From an uncultured Clostridia bacterium (GTDB lineage: Bacteria; Bacillota; Clostridia; Oscillospirales; Acutalibacteraceae): DNA of 38,073 nt. The notes beneath the pieces were generated by a model. That model made no database searches and was not told where the DNA came from. It saw only the letters and a list, made by a program, of their open reading frames with translations. Shown here piece after piece: positions 1 to 7,602 of the stretch (position 1 is the stretch's first letter; every line of letters begins with the position of its first letter). Where the stretch lies: positions 1 to 38,073 of the forward strand of contig CANQXE010000022.1 of NCBI GenBank assembly GCA_947627725.1. Direction: 5' to 3'. The position numbers and the translations under genes are program-made.

Positions 1-76
1 TTTTATTACTCATTTTTTCCTTCCTTTCCTTGTCCTCTATTTTATCATACTTGTCTACTTTTTTAGTATACATCCA
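1..76 (-). mobile_element. Left end of an IS3-family insertion sequence, running off the window
   Basis: Read on the minus strand, these bases match the first 77 bases of the IS copy that begins at 37005, with a few substitutions and one single-base gap. The match starts at the same terminal TGGATGTATAC and runs through the ribosome-binding site to the start of the transposase (ATGAGTAATAAAA). Homology stops at base 76, which therefore marks the IS end. The transposase would read leftwards out of the window. Only the terminal repeat and the first few codons are visible, so it is unknown whether this copy is complete. Confidence 0.85.
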
Positions 77-199
77 AATAGTTAATCAAAGACCTAATTT
101 ATGCTTGTACCATTAAAAATATTATGTAAGAGATTTTTGAGAGATTGAAAAGTGAAATTTTGGCTTAAAATGGTAGGTTTAAAAAAGTGATTTTGCAAC

Positions 200-245
200 T
201 CTGACTCCGTCATTTAAGGTTCGAATCCATATACCTCTGCCAGCA
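200..245 (+). other. tRNA 3'-end-like fragment
   Basis: The segment contains GGTTCGAATCC, the typical T-arm with its loop, followed eight to ten bases later by ACCTCTGCCA, which looks like an acceptor 3' strand ending in CCA. A matching acceptor 5' strand and a normal D-arm and anticodon arm are not found upstream, and the T-stem has a mismatch. It may be a tRNA remnant or a former attachment site of an integrated element. It is not a functional tRNA gene as seen here. Confidence 0.3.
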
Positions 246-303
246 GGCGGTGACAATATAGATGTCAACGCTTTTTCTATGCAAAATAGCCTCAAATAGT
301 ACA

Positions 304-352
304 AAATCGCCCTCAATCTGCTATTGATTTAAGGGCGATTTCTTTTTGATTT
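304..352 (+). terminator. Strong rho-independent terminator hairpin
   Basis: A perfect 10-bp stem, AAATCGCCCT (304-313) and AGGGCGATTT (332-341), encloses an 18-base loop and is followed by TCTTTTTGATTTTT. No gene on the plus strand lies upstream inside the window, so it may belong to a deleted gene or to a small transcript starting near the tRNA-like fragment. Confidence 0.7.
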
Positions 353-462
353 TTCTGCTAAGATTTTTTGTGAGATTTTCAGAGACCTATAAATTACCAA
401 TTCTCAAAACCGAACAAGAGCAGCCGGGAACGTTTAGGTGAGAAACTTTTGAGAGATGTGTA

Positions 463-490
463 TTGTGTTTGTGGATTGTTATGATATAAT
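463..490 (+). promoter_or_regulatory. Likely sigma-A promoter of the GNAT gene
   Basis: TTGTGT (463-468) and TATAAT (485-490) are separated by 16 bases and lie about 40 bases before the acetyltransferase start codon. The -10 box is perfect and the -35 box is weak. Confidence 0.5.
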
Positions 491-530
491 TAAAATGCTA
501 AAGTAAATAGTTATTTAGTAGGTGATATAA

Positions 531-944
531 ATGAATATAGAATACAGGACACAAAAAGATCTTCCCTGTGATGAATTGTATGAATTATTTTTAGCAGTTG
601 GCTGGGCAAAGAAAGATACAACTACACAGGAAATGATAAATAATTTTAATATTGGGTTCATTAATTCGACATTTGTTTTTTCTGCGTGGATTGATGATAA
701 ATTAGTGGGATGCATTAGAGTTTTAAGTGATTTGCATTTTCGCTCTGTTATTTACGATTTAGCTGTTTTGCCTGAGTTTCAGAATAAAGGAATTGGTAAA
801 GAATTAGTGCAGAAATGTAGAAATGCTTGTGAAAATTCTGAATGGTTAGTACAAACTGATGAGGCAAAAGCTTTTTATGAAAAACTAGGTTTCAAAGAAA
901 ATAAGGATAATTTTCTAACAATTCCTTGTGAATGCTTTAATTAA
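531..944 (+). CDS. GNAT family N-acetyltransferase
   Basis: The 137-residue protein has the GNAT fold signature. Strand 4 leads into the acetyl-CoA pyrophosphate loop QNKGIGKEL (about residues 83-91), preceded by VIYDLAVLPEF. The C-terminal AKAFYEKLGFKEN is the usual GNAT ending, in which a Tyr acts near the thiol. The substrate cannot be told from sequence. It stands alone, with its own promoter and an AGGTG ribosome-binding site about seven bases before ATG. A hairpin terminator follows at 1011. The length is short but normal for single-domain GNATs such as the YjgM and ElaA types. Confidence 0.85.
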   Translation: MNIEYRTQKDLPCDELYELFLAVGWAKKDTTTQEMINNFNIGFINSTFVFSAWIDDKLVGCIRVLSDLHFRSVIYDLAVLPEFQNKGIGKELVQKCRNACENSEWLVQTDEAKAFYEKLGFKENKDNFLTIPCECFN

Positions 945-1010
945 TTATAAATTTAATTTGCTTTCCAAATACATTAATGTTTTATATTGTTTGTCACCAA
1001 AATTTGAGGT

Positions 1011-1055
1011 AGGGGTGGTTTAATTTATGAACCGTCCCTGTCTTTAATTTTTTTG
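1011..1055 (+). terminator. Terminator after the GNAT gene
   Basis: AGGGGTGGTT (1011-1020) pairs with AACCGTCCCT (1030-1039) over 10 bp, with two G-U pairs, and is followed by GTCTTTAATTTTTTT. The T run is on the plus side, which fits the acetyltransferase. It also lies just past the end of mutY, which converges from the other side. Confidence 0.7.
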
Positions 1056-1058
1056 TTA

Positions 1059-2135
1059 TTATTCATTAATTGCTTTTGTTTGATTGGTTTTGTGATTGAA
1101 TTCAAAAAACATACGGAATGCAGTCGGCAGCGCATAGGCGGTTTGTATCTCCTGCGCAGTCGCCCAAGTAAAATCCGACGGTGCTTTGGCGCACAGGATA
1201 TGATAACAGGTCATCTGCCATTTTATGTGCGTAAAGATGTGGGAACGGTGCAGCTCCCGATACAATTCTATAGGCTCAACGCCAAAGGTATCGGCAGTAT
1301 ACAATACCTGCTCAGCGTCCATTTTGCCCGTAACATTCGGAAGCTGCCACAAGCCGGACAGCAGACCGCTCTCGGTGCGTTTGGTTAAGGCGTATTTATC
1401 TTCGTATTGCAGCAAAAAGACTGTGCGATCTTCCGAGCGTTTATCTTTTTTTGGCTGCTTGAACGGATACTGAAGCGCTGTGCCATTTGCGTGCGCACGA
1501 CAGAAGTCGTTTGCCGGACAAACGGTGCATGTGGGTGACTTGGGCGTACAAACTGTTGCGCCCAGTTCCATTAACGCCTGTGTAAACTGTCCGCAATCAT
1601 TTTTCGGATATACTTTTTCAAGCTGTGCAGCGATTTCGGCTTTTGTTTTTGTCTGATCGATCGGCGCATCATTTTCTGTCATACGCGTGATAATACGCAG
1701 TACATTGCCGTCTACAGCAGCATAAGGCTGATTAAAACAAATCGAAGCAATGGCGCCTGCGGTATATGGTCCGATACCGGGCAAAGCACGGATGTTTTCA
1801 TATTGATTCGGAAAATGTCCGCCGTATTGTGTTTCAATCACGCGTGCCGCCTTTTGCAGATTGCGTGCACGGTTATAATAGCCGAGTCCCTCCCAAAGCT
1901 TGAACAGTTGACTTTCCGGCGCTTTTGCCAAAGCATGGATGCTGGGGAATTGTTCCAAAAAGCGGAGATAGTATGCCCGTACTGCCTCCACGCGTGTTTG
2001 CTGCAGCATAATCTCCGAGAGCCAGACATGATAGGGCTCGGTATCCTGTCGCCAAGGCAGGGCGCGAGCATTTTTTCTGTACCAGGGCAATAGCGTATCC
2101 GCTAGTTTCCTGTAAATGGAATCCATTGTTTTCAA
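1059..2135 (-). CDS. mutY: A/G-specific adenine DNA glycosylase MutY
   Basis: MutY removes adenine mispaired with 8-oxoguanine. The features of the family are all present: the helix EIMLQQTRVEAV carrying the catalytic Glu, the helix-hairpin-helix LPGIGPYTAGAI followed by the catalytic Asp in AAVDGNVLRI, and a 4Fe-4S ligand set with the C-x6-C-x2-C-x5-C spacing. A C-terminal NUDIX-like domain reads the 8-oxoG strand. A TTG start at 2135 is chosen because GGAG lies six bases before it. The ATG three codons further in (2126) has a spacing of 15. An in-frame extension upstream to 2243 has no ribosome-binding site and no homology. The gene is visibly richer in G+C than its AT-rich neighbours and is not in an operon, which may mean a different history. 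Confidence 0.93.
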   Translation of the reverse strand: MKTMDSIYRKLADTLLPWYRKNARALPWRQDTEPYHVWLSEIMLQQTRVEAVRAYYLRFLEQFPSIHALAKAPESQLFKLWEGLGYYNRARNLQKAARVIETQYGGHFPNQYENIRALPGIGPYTAGAIASICFNQPYAAVDGNVLRIITRMTENDAPIDQTKTKAEIAAQLEKVYPKNDCGQFTQALMELGATVCTPKSPTCTVCPANDFCRAHANGTALQYPFKQPKKDKRSEDRTVFLLQYEDKYALTKRTESGLLSGLWQLPNVTGKMDAEQVLYTADTFGVEPIELYRELHRSHIFTHIKWQMTCYHILCAKAPSDFTWATAQEIQTAYALPTAFRMFFEFNHKTNQTKAINE

Positions 2136-2397
2136 GGGCTTCTCCTTTTCAGTAAAATCTGTTGCATTTTGTATAAAACCTTCGGCTTTACTTTTCCCGA
2201 GTATAGATGTTTTAAGAAGATTTGATCTATTCAATAGATACAATCACATTTCTTGAACTGTATGCTTCTATGAGATTGAGTAGTGTCAACATTCATATTC
2301 GCATAATTATCATTATATGCGTTTTTACTAATTTCATTAATCGTGTTCGATTGTTATCCGAAATACAACCGTTATTAAGCAAATGGTTTGCTTTTGG

Positions 2398-3156
2398 TTA
2401 ATCAGTTTGTTCAAAAGCACCTGCCGGATAATAGTAAAGAATCATTTTATAAGTCTTTCTGTTGCCATAATCAAAGGTGTAGATTTCATAGAAAATCTGA
2501 ATATCGCTGTTTTCTATTTTTGTAGCTATGTGTTTTGATGAAATGTTTGATTCTTTTGCATCTTCATCTTTGATAAATTTGAAATTACTTTCAATATTCT
2601 CAGGGTATGAAAATTCATTCGCAAAAAACTGATAATTTTCATTTTCATCAAGAATATCCATAAAATCGCTTATGTAATGTCCCTCTACGGAATCTGTAAT
2701 GCAAAGCGCCATTTTCTTTGTATCTTCAAAATCCTCTTCGGGGATTGCTCCTATTACGGCAAGGATTTCTTTTCCGCCTTTGTAAAAGTAAATTCCAAGC
2801 TCAATATCATCGTTTTTCAAAGGCAGGCTGTACGTTGTCCAATTTTCATCTGCATAATAGTCCTTTAATTCGTTTACCTTCCATAAATCTCCGCATTCAA
2901 GTCTTTCATTTACAGCTTGGAAGCGTTCATTAAATTGTGTAAAAGTGCAAATTTTTGAATTTTCAGAAACAGCGTAAGTAACTGAACCTACAGCAACAGC
3001 AACTGCAAGAACTATACAAATTAGAATTTTTACCTTTTTAGATATTCTTTTTTTCGGTGTTTCAATGGTTACTTTTTCGTTTAAATCGCGCATACAGAAA
3101 AGGCAAAAAGAGGCCTCGTCCTGTAATTCGGCATGGCAGTAGGGGCATTTTTTCAT
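2398..3156 (-). CDS. Zinc-ribbon single-pass membrane protein of unknown function
   Basis: The 252-residue protein starts with a zinc ribbon, CPYC at residues 4-7 and CLFC at 18-21. A basic stretch and one hydrophobic segment (about 43-63) follow, and then an extracytoplasmic domain of about 185 residues that I do not recognise. The design (cytoplasmic zinc ribbon, one membrane span, outside domain) recurs in this island at 6158 and 7766. Its ATG lies four bases after the stop of the upstream HTH gene, so the two are very likely co-transcribed and translationally coupled. The ribosome-binding site is a weak GGA inside the overlap zone. Confidence 0.75.
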   Translation of the reverse strand: MKKCPYCHAELQDEASFCLFCMRDLNEKVTIETPKKRISKKVKILICIVLAVAVAVGSVTYAVSENSKICTFTQFNERFQAVNERLECGDLWKVNELKDYYADENWTTYSLPLKNDDIELGIYFYKGGKEILAVIGAIPEEDFEDTKKMALCITDSVEGHYISDFMDILDENENYQFFANEFSYPENIESNFKFIKDEDAKESNISSKHIATKIENSDIQIFYEIYTFDYGNRKTYKMILYYYPAGAFEQTD

Positions 3157-3160
3157 AGCT

Positions 3161-3586
3161 TTATCCTATCGTTTCCAAATCATAATCATAAAGTAAATTA
3201 TTTGTATCCACCACGGTTAATTGATTGCATATCGCATAGATAACAATACAATCAAACGGCTTTTTAACATAAAGCTGAGAGTAGCCTGAAATTTTCAGCA
3301 ACTCCTGTGTTTCATCAAGATTCAGTTCCATACCGAAAGCAAGACAAAGCAGCTTGTTTCGTTCAGGTCTTTTTCTCGTTCCCGAAAATATCTGATATGC
3401 GTAAACCTCGCTGATTTCGGCTTTTTTGATTATTTCCGCTTTTTTCAGTTTTTTCTTTTCAATTATATTATTCAGATAATCAGCCAGAGAGGTGTTTTGG
3501 ACGTATTGGCTGTTTTCATTATAGAATTTCTTAAAATCGGAGCATTGTTTCAGTTCTTCAAGTAATTTGGTTGTGTCTTTCATCAT
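3161..3586 (-). CDS. HTH-type regulator, paralogue of the IS-cut gene at 36.6 kb
   Basis: The 141-residue protein has a helix-turn-helix core around KKAEIIKKAEISEVYAYQIF (about residues 49-68) followed by RKRPERNKLLCLAF, as in Cro/CI-like proteins. The C-terminal part (MELNLDETQELLKISGY and a following strand-rich tail) resembles the C-terminal part of the protein at 36599-37003, so both belong to one lineage-specific family. The start is placed at the ATG-ATG pair because GGAGG lies eight bases upstream. It forms a two-gene unit with the zinc-ribbon membrane protein downstream. The DNA target is unknown. Confidence 0.7.
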   Translation of the reverse strand: MMKDTTKLLEELKQCSDFKKFYNENSQYVQNTSLADYLNNIIEKKKLKKAEIIKKAEISEVYAYQIFSGTRKRPERNKLLCLAFGMELNLDETQELLKISGYSQLYVKKPFDCIVIYAICNQLTVVDTNNLLYDYDLETIG

Positions 3587-3649
3587 ATACATAACCTCCG
3601 AAAATAAATATAACACAATTCAACATTTTTTTCAATTATGCTGGCAGCA

Positions 3650-3690
3650 TAAGAAAAAGAAAGCCCGATACGATAAAATAACGTATCGGG
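3650..3690 (-). terminator. Terminator of the XRE regulator gene
   Basis: A perfect 9-bp stem (CCCGATACG 3664-3672 and CGTATCGGG 3682-3690) stands directly after the stop of the gene at 3698. On the minus strand it is followed by CTTTCTTTTTCTT. Confidence 0.8.
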
Positions 3691-3697
3691 TAATCTT

Positions 3698-4033
3698 TTA
3701 TATTTTATTTATGTTGTCGGCAAGAATTTTTATTGTTTTAAAAAATCTTTTTTTCTGTTCATCGGAACAGGCAGATAGAGCAGAAGTAATGCAATTCGTT
3801 ATTTCATTGCTGTTTTCCGCACTGTCAAGAAATAGATAATCCAACCCGATTCCAAGTACACTGCAAAGCTGGACAGCCATGTTCATAGAAAGATTTCTGC
3901 TTCCCCTTTCAATATGACCGATGTAAGACGGAGAAACCTCACACATTTCGGCAAGCTGTTCCTGTGTTATTTTCAGTTTTTTTCTCTGCTCTCTTATTTT
4001 TCTGCCGACAGCAGTATAATCAATATTTTTCAA
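3698..4033 (-). CDS. XRE-family helix-turn-helix transcriptional regulator
   Basis: The 111-residue protein is a classic HTH_3 repressor. The motif VGRKIREQRKKLKITQEQLA runs into the recognition helix VSPSYIGHIERGSR, and LSMNMAVQLCSVLGIGLDYL closes the domain. The C-terminal 40 residues are helical and probably dimerize. A TTG codon at 4033 is taken as the start because GGTGG lies five bases upstream. The in-frame extension further upstream crosses the operator region and has no ribosome-binding site. The gene is divergent from the membrane-protein gene at 4155, and the intergenic DNA holds three copies of an 11-bp motif, which suggests self-regulation together with control of the plus-strand cluster. 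Confidence 0.85.
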   Translation of the reverse strand: MKNIDYTAVGRKIREQRKKLKITQEQLAEMCEVSPSYIGHIERGSRNLSMNMAVQLCSVLGIGLDYLFLDSAENSNEITNCITSALSACSDEQKKRFFKTIKILADNINKI

Positions 4034-4056
4034 ATGAACCACCAAATATATAATAG

Positions 4057-4110
4057 TACTATTTGTCTTTTTTATACACTGACATATAGTACAGATATTG
4101 ACAAATAGTA
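4057..4110. promoter_or_regulatory. Divergent operator/promoter region with three 11-bp half-sites
   Basis: GACAAATAGTA (4100-4110) and its exact reverse complement TACTATTTGTC (4057-4067) form an 11/11 inverted repeat. A third site, GACATATAGTA (4081-4091), differs at one base. TTGACA (4098-4103) overlaps the site nearest the plus-strand gene and is followed by AT-rich -10 candidates about 15-17 bases on, so binding there would block that promoter. The three sites lie between the XRE gene and the 4155 gene, and the XRE protein is the obvious ligand. This is an inference from position and symmetry. Confidence 0.6.
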
Positions 4111-4154
4111 TCATTATGTGATATTGTTAAATAAAAAATGAGGAGAACACAATT

Positions 4155-5009
4155 ATGGAAAACAAAGAAACAATTGAAGTAAAGGAAATAAATATTTCCG
4201 AAAACATTGCTCAGCCTGACTTAAAAGCAATTGAAAAAAAGCCGAAATCGAGTAAAAAGAAAGTCATTCTTATATCCGCTTTAATTGCTGCAATAGTTGT
4301 AATAATGGGTATTATTGTATCCGTTATTGTTTTTACAGGAAACAGCAATTCTCTTTGGAAAAAACCGGTTGATGAGGAAGGTATTGGCATCTATAGATAT
4401 AATGTAACCCCTGAAGAATTTATTGATAAGGCTAATGAATTATGCAATTATGATAATGAATATCATGAATTTGAATATGCAGAAAAAACAGCCATAAGAG
4501 ATGATAATGAATCAGCTGAACGTTACTGGTATGATATTTCTTCTTTTAAAGTTAACCCGGGTGATGAACCAATAAATTTGGGGTATTACTCACAATGTGG
4601 AGTTGATTATTGTGAAGATAAAACAATAAGCAAAACGTCTTTAGTTTTTCCTTACAATGATGTGTGGTCTTTTGATTTCGCTTATTCTGATTTGTGCAAA
4701 TCTACAGTGCAAATCCTGTATGCATATAATGCATTTGAGTCTGACTCAGCCGATGATGTTTTAAATGCATTAAAATCATTTTCGGATGAATTGGAAAAAA
4801 TGGCTCAAAATCAACGAATACAAATTTCTTTCAAATACGGCGATTTTGTGCTTTACCTTTTTGAAGATGAAAATTCTGAAGTTTTATGTTGGCAAATTCT
4901 AAAAATAGATGAAAAAGACATTGAGAAAAAGTTAGGCTCTTCTATGATAAATCTTGCGGATAGGATGTCTTTAAATGATTATAACGAAGTAACAAAAAAA
5001 GGAAACTGA
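4155..5009 (+). CDS. Single-pass membrane protein of unknown function, possibly the 5' part of a split gene
   Basis: The 284-residue protein has a Lys/Glu-rich cytoplasmic N-terminus, a single hydrophobic segment (about 36-61) preceded by SSKKK, and an acidic outside domain rich in Tyr, Asp and Glu. AGGAG lies ten bases before ATG. No zinc ribbon is present, unlike relatives in the island. The outside domain has the same opening pattern (Y/F..T..E/Q-F....N) as the protein at 2398, a faint similarity only. The gene ends just after an A7 run (4994-5000). One base fewer in that run would join it in frame to the orphan domain at 4993-5495, giving one protein of about 446 residues. Confidence 0.7.
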   Translation: MENKETIEVKEINISENIAQPDLKAIEKKPKSSKKKVILISALIAAIVVIMGIIVSVIVFTGNSNSLWKKPVDEEGIGIYRYNVTPEEFIDKANELCNYDNEYHEFEYAEKTAIRDDNESAERYWYDISSFKVNPGDEPINLGYYSQCGVDYCEDKTISKTSLVFPYNDVWSFDFAYSDLCKSTVQILYAYNAFESDSADDVLNALKSFSDELEKMAQNQRIQISFKYGDFVLYLFEDENSEVLCWQILKIDEKDIEKKLGSSMINLADRMSLNDYNEVTKKGN

Positions 5010-5495
5010 AACAAAAGAAGCAAAAAAACACCTGAAGATTGCTTTGTAAGCACAAAAGAAATCTATGAACAAGTTAAACCTCTTTTTACAAAATACGGCT
5101 ATGATATTGTTAATTGGAATGTAACTGTTGACAATGGTAATTTATTTTCCGCTGAAACAAGTTCTGAAATGATTCTCTTACAAGACAGCAGTTTAGTCAT
5201 TAACTTAAATAAGGGTGGCAATACAGTGAGAGGTCTACAAGTTTTTGCTGATGGTAATTCTGCAAATAATATTCAGCTATGGTTTGACGGTGGAGAACAA
5301 GATAAAGCCTATGAACTTTTAGATGTTATTTTTGATGGTGCTTATGTTAATGATAAAAAATTAAGCGAGTACATTGAGAGCGAATATGAAAGCTATTTAA
5401 ATGAGGGCAATGTATCTAATTGGAGTAATGGAAAAATTAGATATATAATTCAATTTAATAAAGATTTAACATTTATCAGCCTTTATCGTAATTAA
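4993..5495 (+). pseudogene. Orphan C-terminal domain, copy 1 of the duplicated module
   Basis: The frame open from 4993 encodes a domain closely similar to the C-terminal 155 residues of the protein at 6158-7120. Both share PEDCFVSTK, NWNVTVDNGN or DWNVTVDNGN, NDKKLSEYIESEY and NGKI followed by a beta-strand. The copy has no membrane segment or zinc ribbon and no good start codon. The first ATG, at 5169, would cut the domain in half and has no ribosome-binding site. It is either the 3' half of the gene at 4155, separated by a +1 frameshift in an A7 run, or a remnant left by the tandem duplication. Confidence 0.65.
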
Positions 5496-5498
5496 GGA

Positions 5499-5996
5499 GT
5501 GGAATTTATGATTGAAAATAATAATACATCCGTAACTGTTAATAACGAAACAATTAATACTATTCCAACTGAAAATGTTAATGTAAAAGCAAAAAAATCT
5601 CTCCCAAAAATAATACCAATTATCATAGATATTATAGCAGTTGTTTTTATTATAAACCTGTTTGGCGGAAGCAGTATTGAAAATATTGCTATAGGATGTG
5701 CAAAAACAGTAATATCAGACCAGCTGAAAGCACCATCTTCCGCTATTTGGCACGACTGCAAAATTATTGATAAGGATTCTTATGGTAGATATTTAGTTTA
5801 CATCAATGTTGAAGCAACAAATTCATTTGGCGGATATGTTACAAACGAATATCTTGTTGTTGTTAAAGATGTGAAAAAAAGTGGTGATTTTAACTACAAT
5901 CCCAATTTTGCAGTACAATCGGTAACTTCATCAACATATGATTTGGTTGTAGATGTTACAAAGAACCTTAATAGCTGGAATGAGCCGACAAGATAG
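5499..5996 (+). CDS. Small membrane-anchored protein with an LKAPSSA-type domain, copy 1
   Basis: The 165-residue protein has one membrane segment (about residues 35-54, IIPIIIDIIAVVFIINLFGG) and an outside domain of about 105 residues. The pattern DQLKAPSSAIW ... VEATNSFGGYVTN is the kind seen in many small exported proteins of Gram-positive bacteria, where a short helix with Leu-Lys-(A/S)-Pro-Ser is followed by an Asn-Ser-Phe-Gly strand pair. The function of that family is not known to me. The start lies four bases after the stop of the preceding frame, with GGAG about eight bases upstream, so the two are coupled. A near-identical copy lies at 7132-7602. Confidence 0.75.
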   Translation: MEFMIENNNTSVTVNNETINTIPTENVNVKAKKSLPKIIPIIIDIIAVVFIINLFGGSSIENIAIGCAKTVISDQLKAPSSAIWHDCKIIDKDSYGRYLVYINVEATNSFGGYVTNEYLVVVKDVKKSGDFNYNPNFAVQSVTSSTYDLVVDVTKNLNSWNEPTR

Positions 5997-6000
5997 ATAA

Positions 6001-6126
6001 AATAATTTTCTTATTGTATACGCATATGTTGAAACAATTCATGCTGAAAATATTTTCAAATCAAGTCCATCATTGATACGAAAATTCGAAAGAGTAACTA
6101 ATGTAAAATTAGAAGACTATTCTTAA
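6001..6126 (+). pseudogene. Gene-tail remnant, copy 1
   Basis: An open stretch of about 41 codons ending in TAA encodes ...ETIHAENIFKSSPSLIR.... It has no start codon and is bounded upstream by a stop. The same tail, better preserved, follows copy 2 of the upstream gene at 7598-7744. It is the 3' remnant of an older gene carried along in the duplication. Confidence 0.55.
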
Positions 6127-6157
6127 AAATTATTATAAAATAAAGGGTTAAATTAAA

Positions 6158-7120
6158 ATGAAATATTGCAAAAACTGCAAAGCAGAATTAGAAGACAATC
6201 AGAAATTCTGCCATCGCTGCGGTTCTAATGAATTTGACGGAATCAATGCCGATTTTTCAAATAACAGTGATGAAAATTTAAAAATGGCGCAAACAGAAAG
6301 CAATGCTGATAATATAAATCCTGCGGTTACTTCTTCGCCTGTTTCAAAGTCAATTCCATCAGATAATGCGAAATTGATTAAAATAATTGTTGCCGTTGTC
6401 ACAGTTGTGTTTGTAATTATTACGGTTATTTCTGCGGTAACCGTTTTGAATACGGTTAACAAACAAGAGTCTGCGTCTTCAAGCTCAACTACATATAAAA
6501 CTACAACGCAAGAAAGTGAGGATATATCTGAAAGCAAAACCGATAATGCAAATAATCAATTAAACTCAGATGCTTTTTATAATAATTCAACTGACACAAC
6601 AAAAAATGAGATTACAACAAGAGAAGGAAAAAAATCGCCTGAAGATTGCTTTGTAAGCACAAAAAAGACTTATGAAAAAGTTAAACCTTTCTTTGCAAAA
6701 AACGGATATAATTTTGATGATTGGAATGTAACTGTTGACAATGGTAATATATTTATAGCAGAAACAAGTTCTGGAGTAATTGTTTTACAAGACAGCTCTC
6801 TAGCTATTAATTTAGATAAAGGAGGCAATACAACTAATGGCTTCTATGCTTTTACTCATGATAATGATGTTGTATATTCAATTCAGATATGCTTTAATGC
6901 AGATAAATTTGGCGCAGATGGAAAAGAAAAAGCATATGAGCTTTTGGATATTATTTTTGATGATGTGAGTGTAAATGATAAAAAATTAAGTGAATACATT
7001 GAAAGTGAATATAAAAGTCATTTAAATGAGGGTAATATATCTAATTGGAATAATGGAAAAATCAAATATTCGGTTGGGTTTGATGAAAAATTAACATATA
7101 TCTATGTGGGTCGAAATTAA
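6158..7120 (+). CDS. Zinc-ribbon single-pass membrane protein with duplicated C-terminal domain
   Basis: The 320-residue protein starts with a zinc ribbon (CKNC at 4-7, CHRC at 18-21). A hydrophilic spacer is followed by a membrane segment (about 72-97), a Ser/Thr-rich linker (to about 160) and a C-terminal domain of about 155 residues. That domain is the same as the orphan domain at 4993-5495, which shows what the complete form looks like. The ribosome-binding site (AAAGGG) is weak. It is followed after 11 bases by the 7132 gene, so both sit in one transcript. The function is unknown. A cytoplasmic zinc ribbon with an outside sensor-like domain suggests signalling or envelope quality control, but this is a guess. 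Confidence 0.75.
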   Translation: MKYCKNCKAELEDNQKFCHRCGSNEFDGINADFSNNSDENLKMAQTESNADNINPAVTSSPVSKSIPSDNAKLIKIIVAVVTVVFVIITVISAVTVLNTVNKQESASSSSTTYKTTTQESEDISESKTDNANNQLNSDAFYNNSTDTTKNEITTREGKKSPEDCFVSTKKTYEKVKPFFAKNGYNFDDWNVTVDNGNIFIAETSSGVIVLQDSSLAINLDKGGNTTNGFYAFTHDNDVVYSIQICFNADKFGADGKEKAYELLDIIFDDVSVNDKKLSEYIESEYKSHLNEGNISNWNNGKIKYSVGFDEKLTYIYVGRN

Positions 7121-7131
7121 AGGAATTTATT

Positions 7132-7602
7132 ATGGAAAATATTACAAATCAGAATACAGCTTCTAATACTGAAATGTCTGTAAATAATACAAAAACAAAA
7201 AAATCTTTACCTAAATTGGCATATATAATAATAGCTGTTATCATCATTGGTTTTTCTTTAAATCTTTTTGGCGGAAAGAGTATAGAGAATATTGCCATAG
7301 GATGTGCAAAAACCGTTGTTTCAAATCAGCTTAAATCGCCGTCATCAGCAATTTGGCACGACTGCAAAATTATTGATAAGGATTCTTATGGTAGATATTT
7401 AGTTTACATCAATGTTGAAGCAACAAATTCATTTGGCGGATATGTTACAAACGAATATCTTGTTGTTGTTAAAGATGTGAAAAAAAATGGCGAATTTAGT
7501 TATAATCCCAATTTTGCAGTACAATCGGTAACTTCATCAACATATGATTTGGTTGTAGATGCTACAAAGAAACTTAATAGTTGGAATGAGCCGATAAGAT
7601 AG
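7132..7602 (+). CDS. Small membrane-anchored protein with an LKAPSSA-type domain, copy 2
   Basis: The 156-residue paralogue of the 5499 protein has one membrane segment (about 27-46) and the same outside domain (LKSPSSAIW, VEATNSFGGYVTN). The N-terminal third has diverged from copy 1, while a central stretch of 136 bases (7351-7486) is identical to 5745-5880. AAAGGA precedes ATG. The mosaic of diverged and identical parts points to gene conversion or recent recombination between the copies. Confidence 0.75.
   Translation: MENITNQNTASNTEMSVNNTKTKKSLPKLAYIIIAVIIIGFSLNLFGGKSIENIAIGCAKTVVSNQLKSPSSAIWHDCKIIDKDSYGRYLVYINVEATNSFGGYVTNEYLVVVKDVKKNGEFSYNPNFAVQSVTSSTYDLVVDATKKLNSWNEPIR

Larger units (their letters stand above)
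77..530. other. Gene-free stretch between the IS end and the GNAT gene
   Basis: No coding frame is supported here. The stretch holds a tRNA-3'-end-like segment (about 200-245), a strong hairpin terminator (304-352) and the promoter of the acetyltransferase (463-490), each listed separately. Short repeated phrases of the type TTTTGAGAGAT occur near 135 and 447 but no clear repeat structure could be built from them. Confidence 0.6.

Noticed and set aside
1053-1388. Plus-strand ORF inside mutY
   Set aside because: It is the antisense shadow of a well-conserved gene, with no ribosome-binding site and no family.
2377-2393. Terminator behind the zinc-ribbon gene at 2398
   Set aside because: A 7-bp stem AAGCAAA/TTTGCTT exists, but no T run follows on the minus strand, so it is too weak to call.
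3698-4114. Long form of the XRE regulator starting at 4114
   Set aside because: The extra N-terminal part covers the operator sites and has no ribosome-binding site; the TTG at 4033 has GGTGG five bases before it.
5169-5495. Independent 108-residue gene starting at ATG 5169
   Set aside because: The homologous domain begins about 45 codons earlier, so this start would cut it, and no ribosome-binding site is present.
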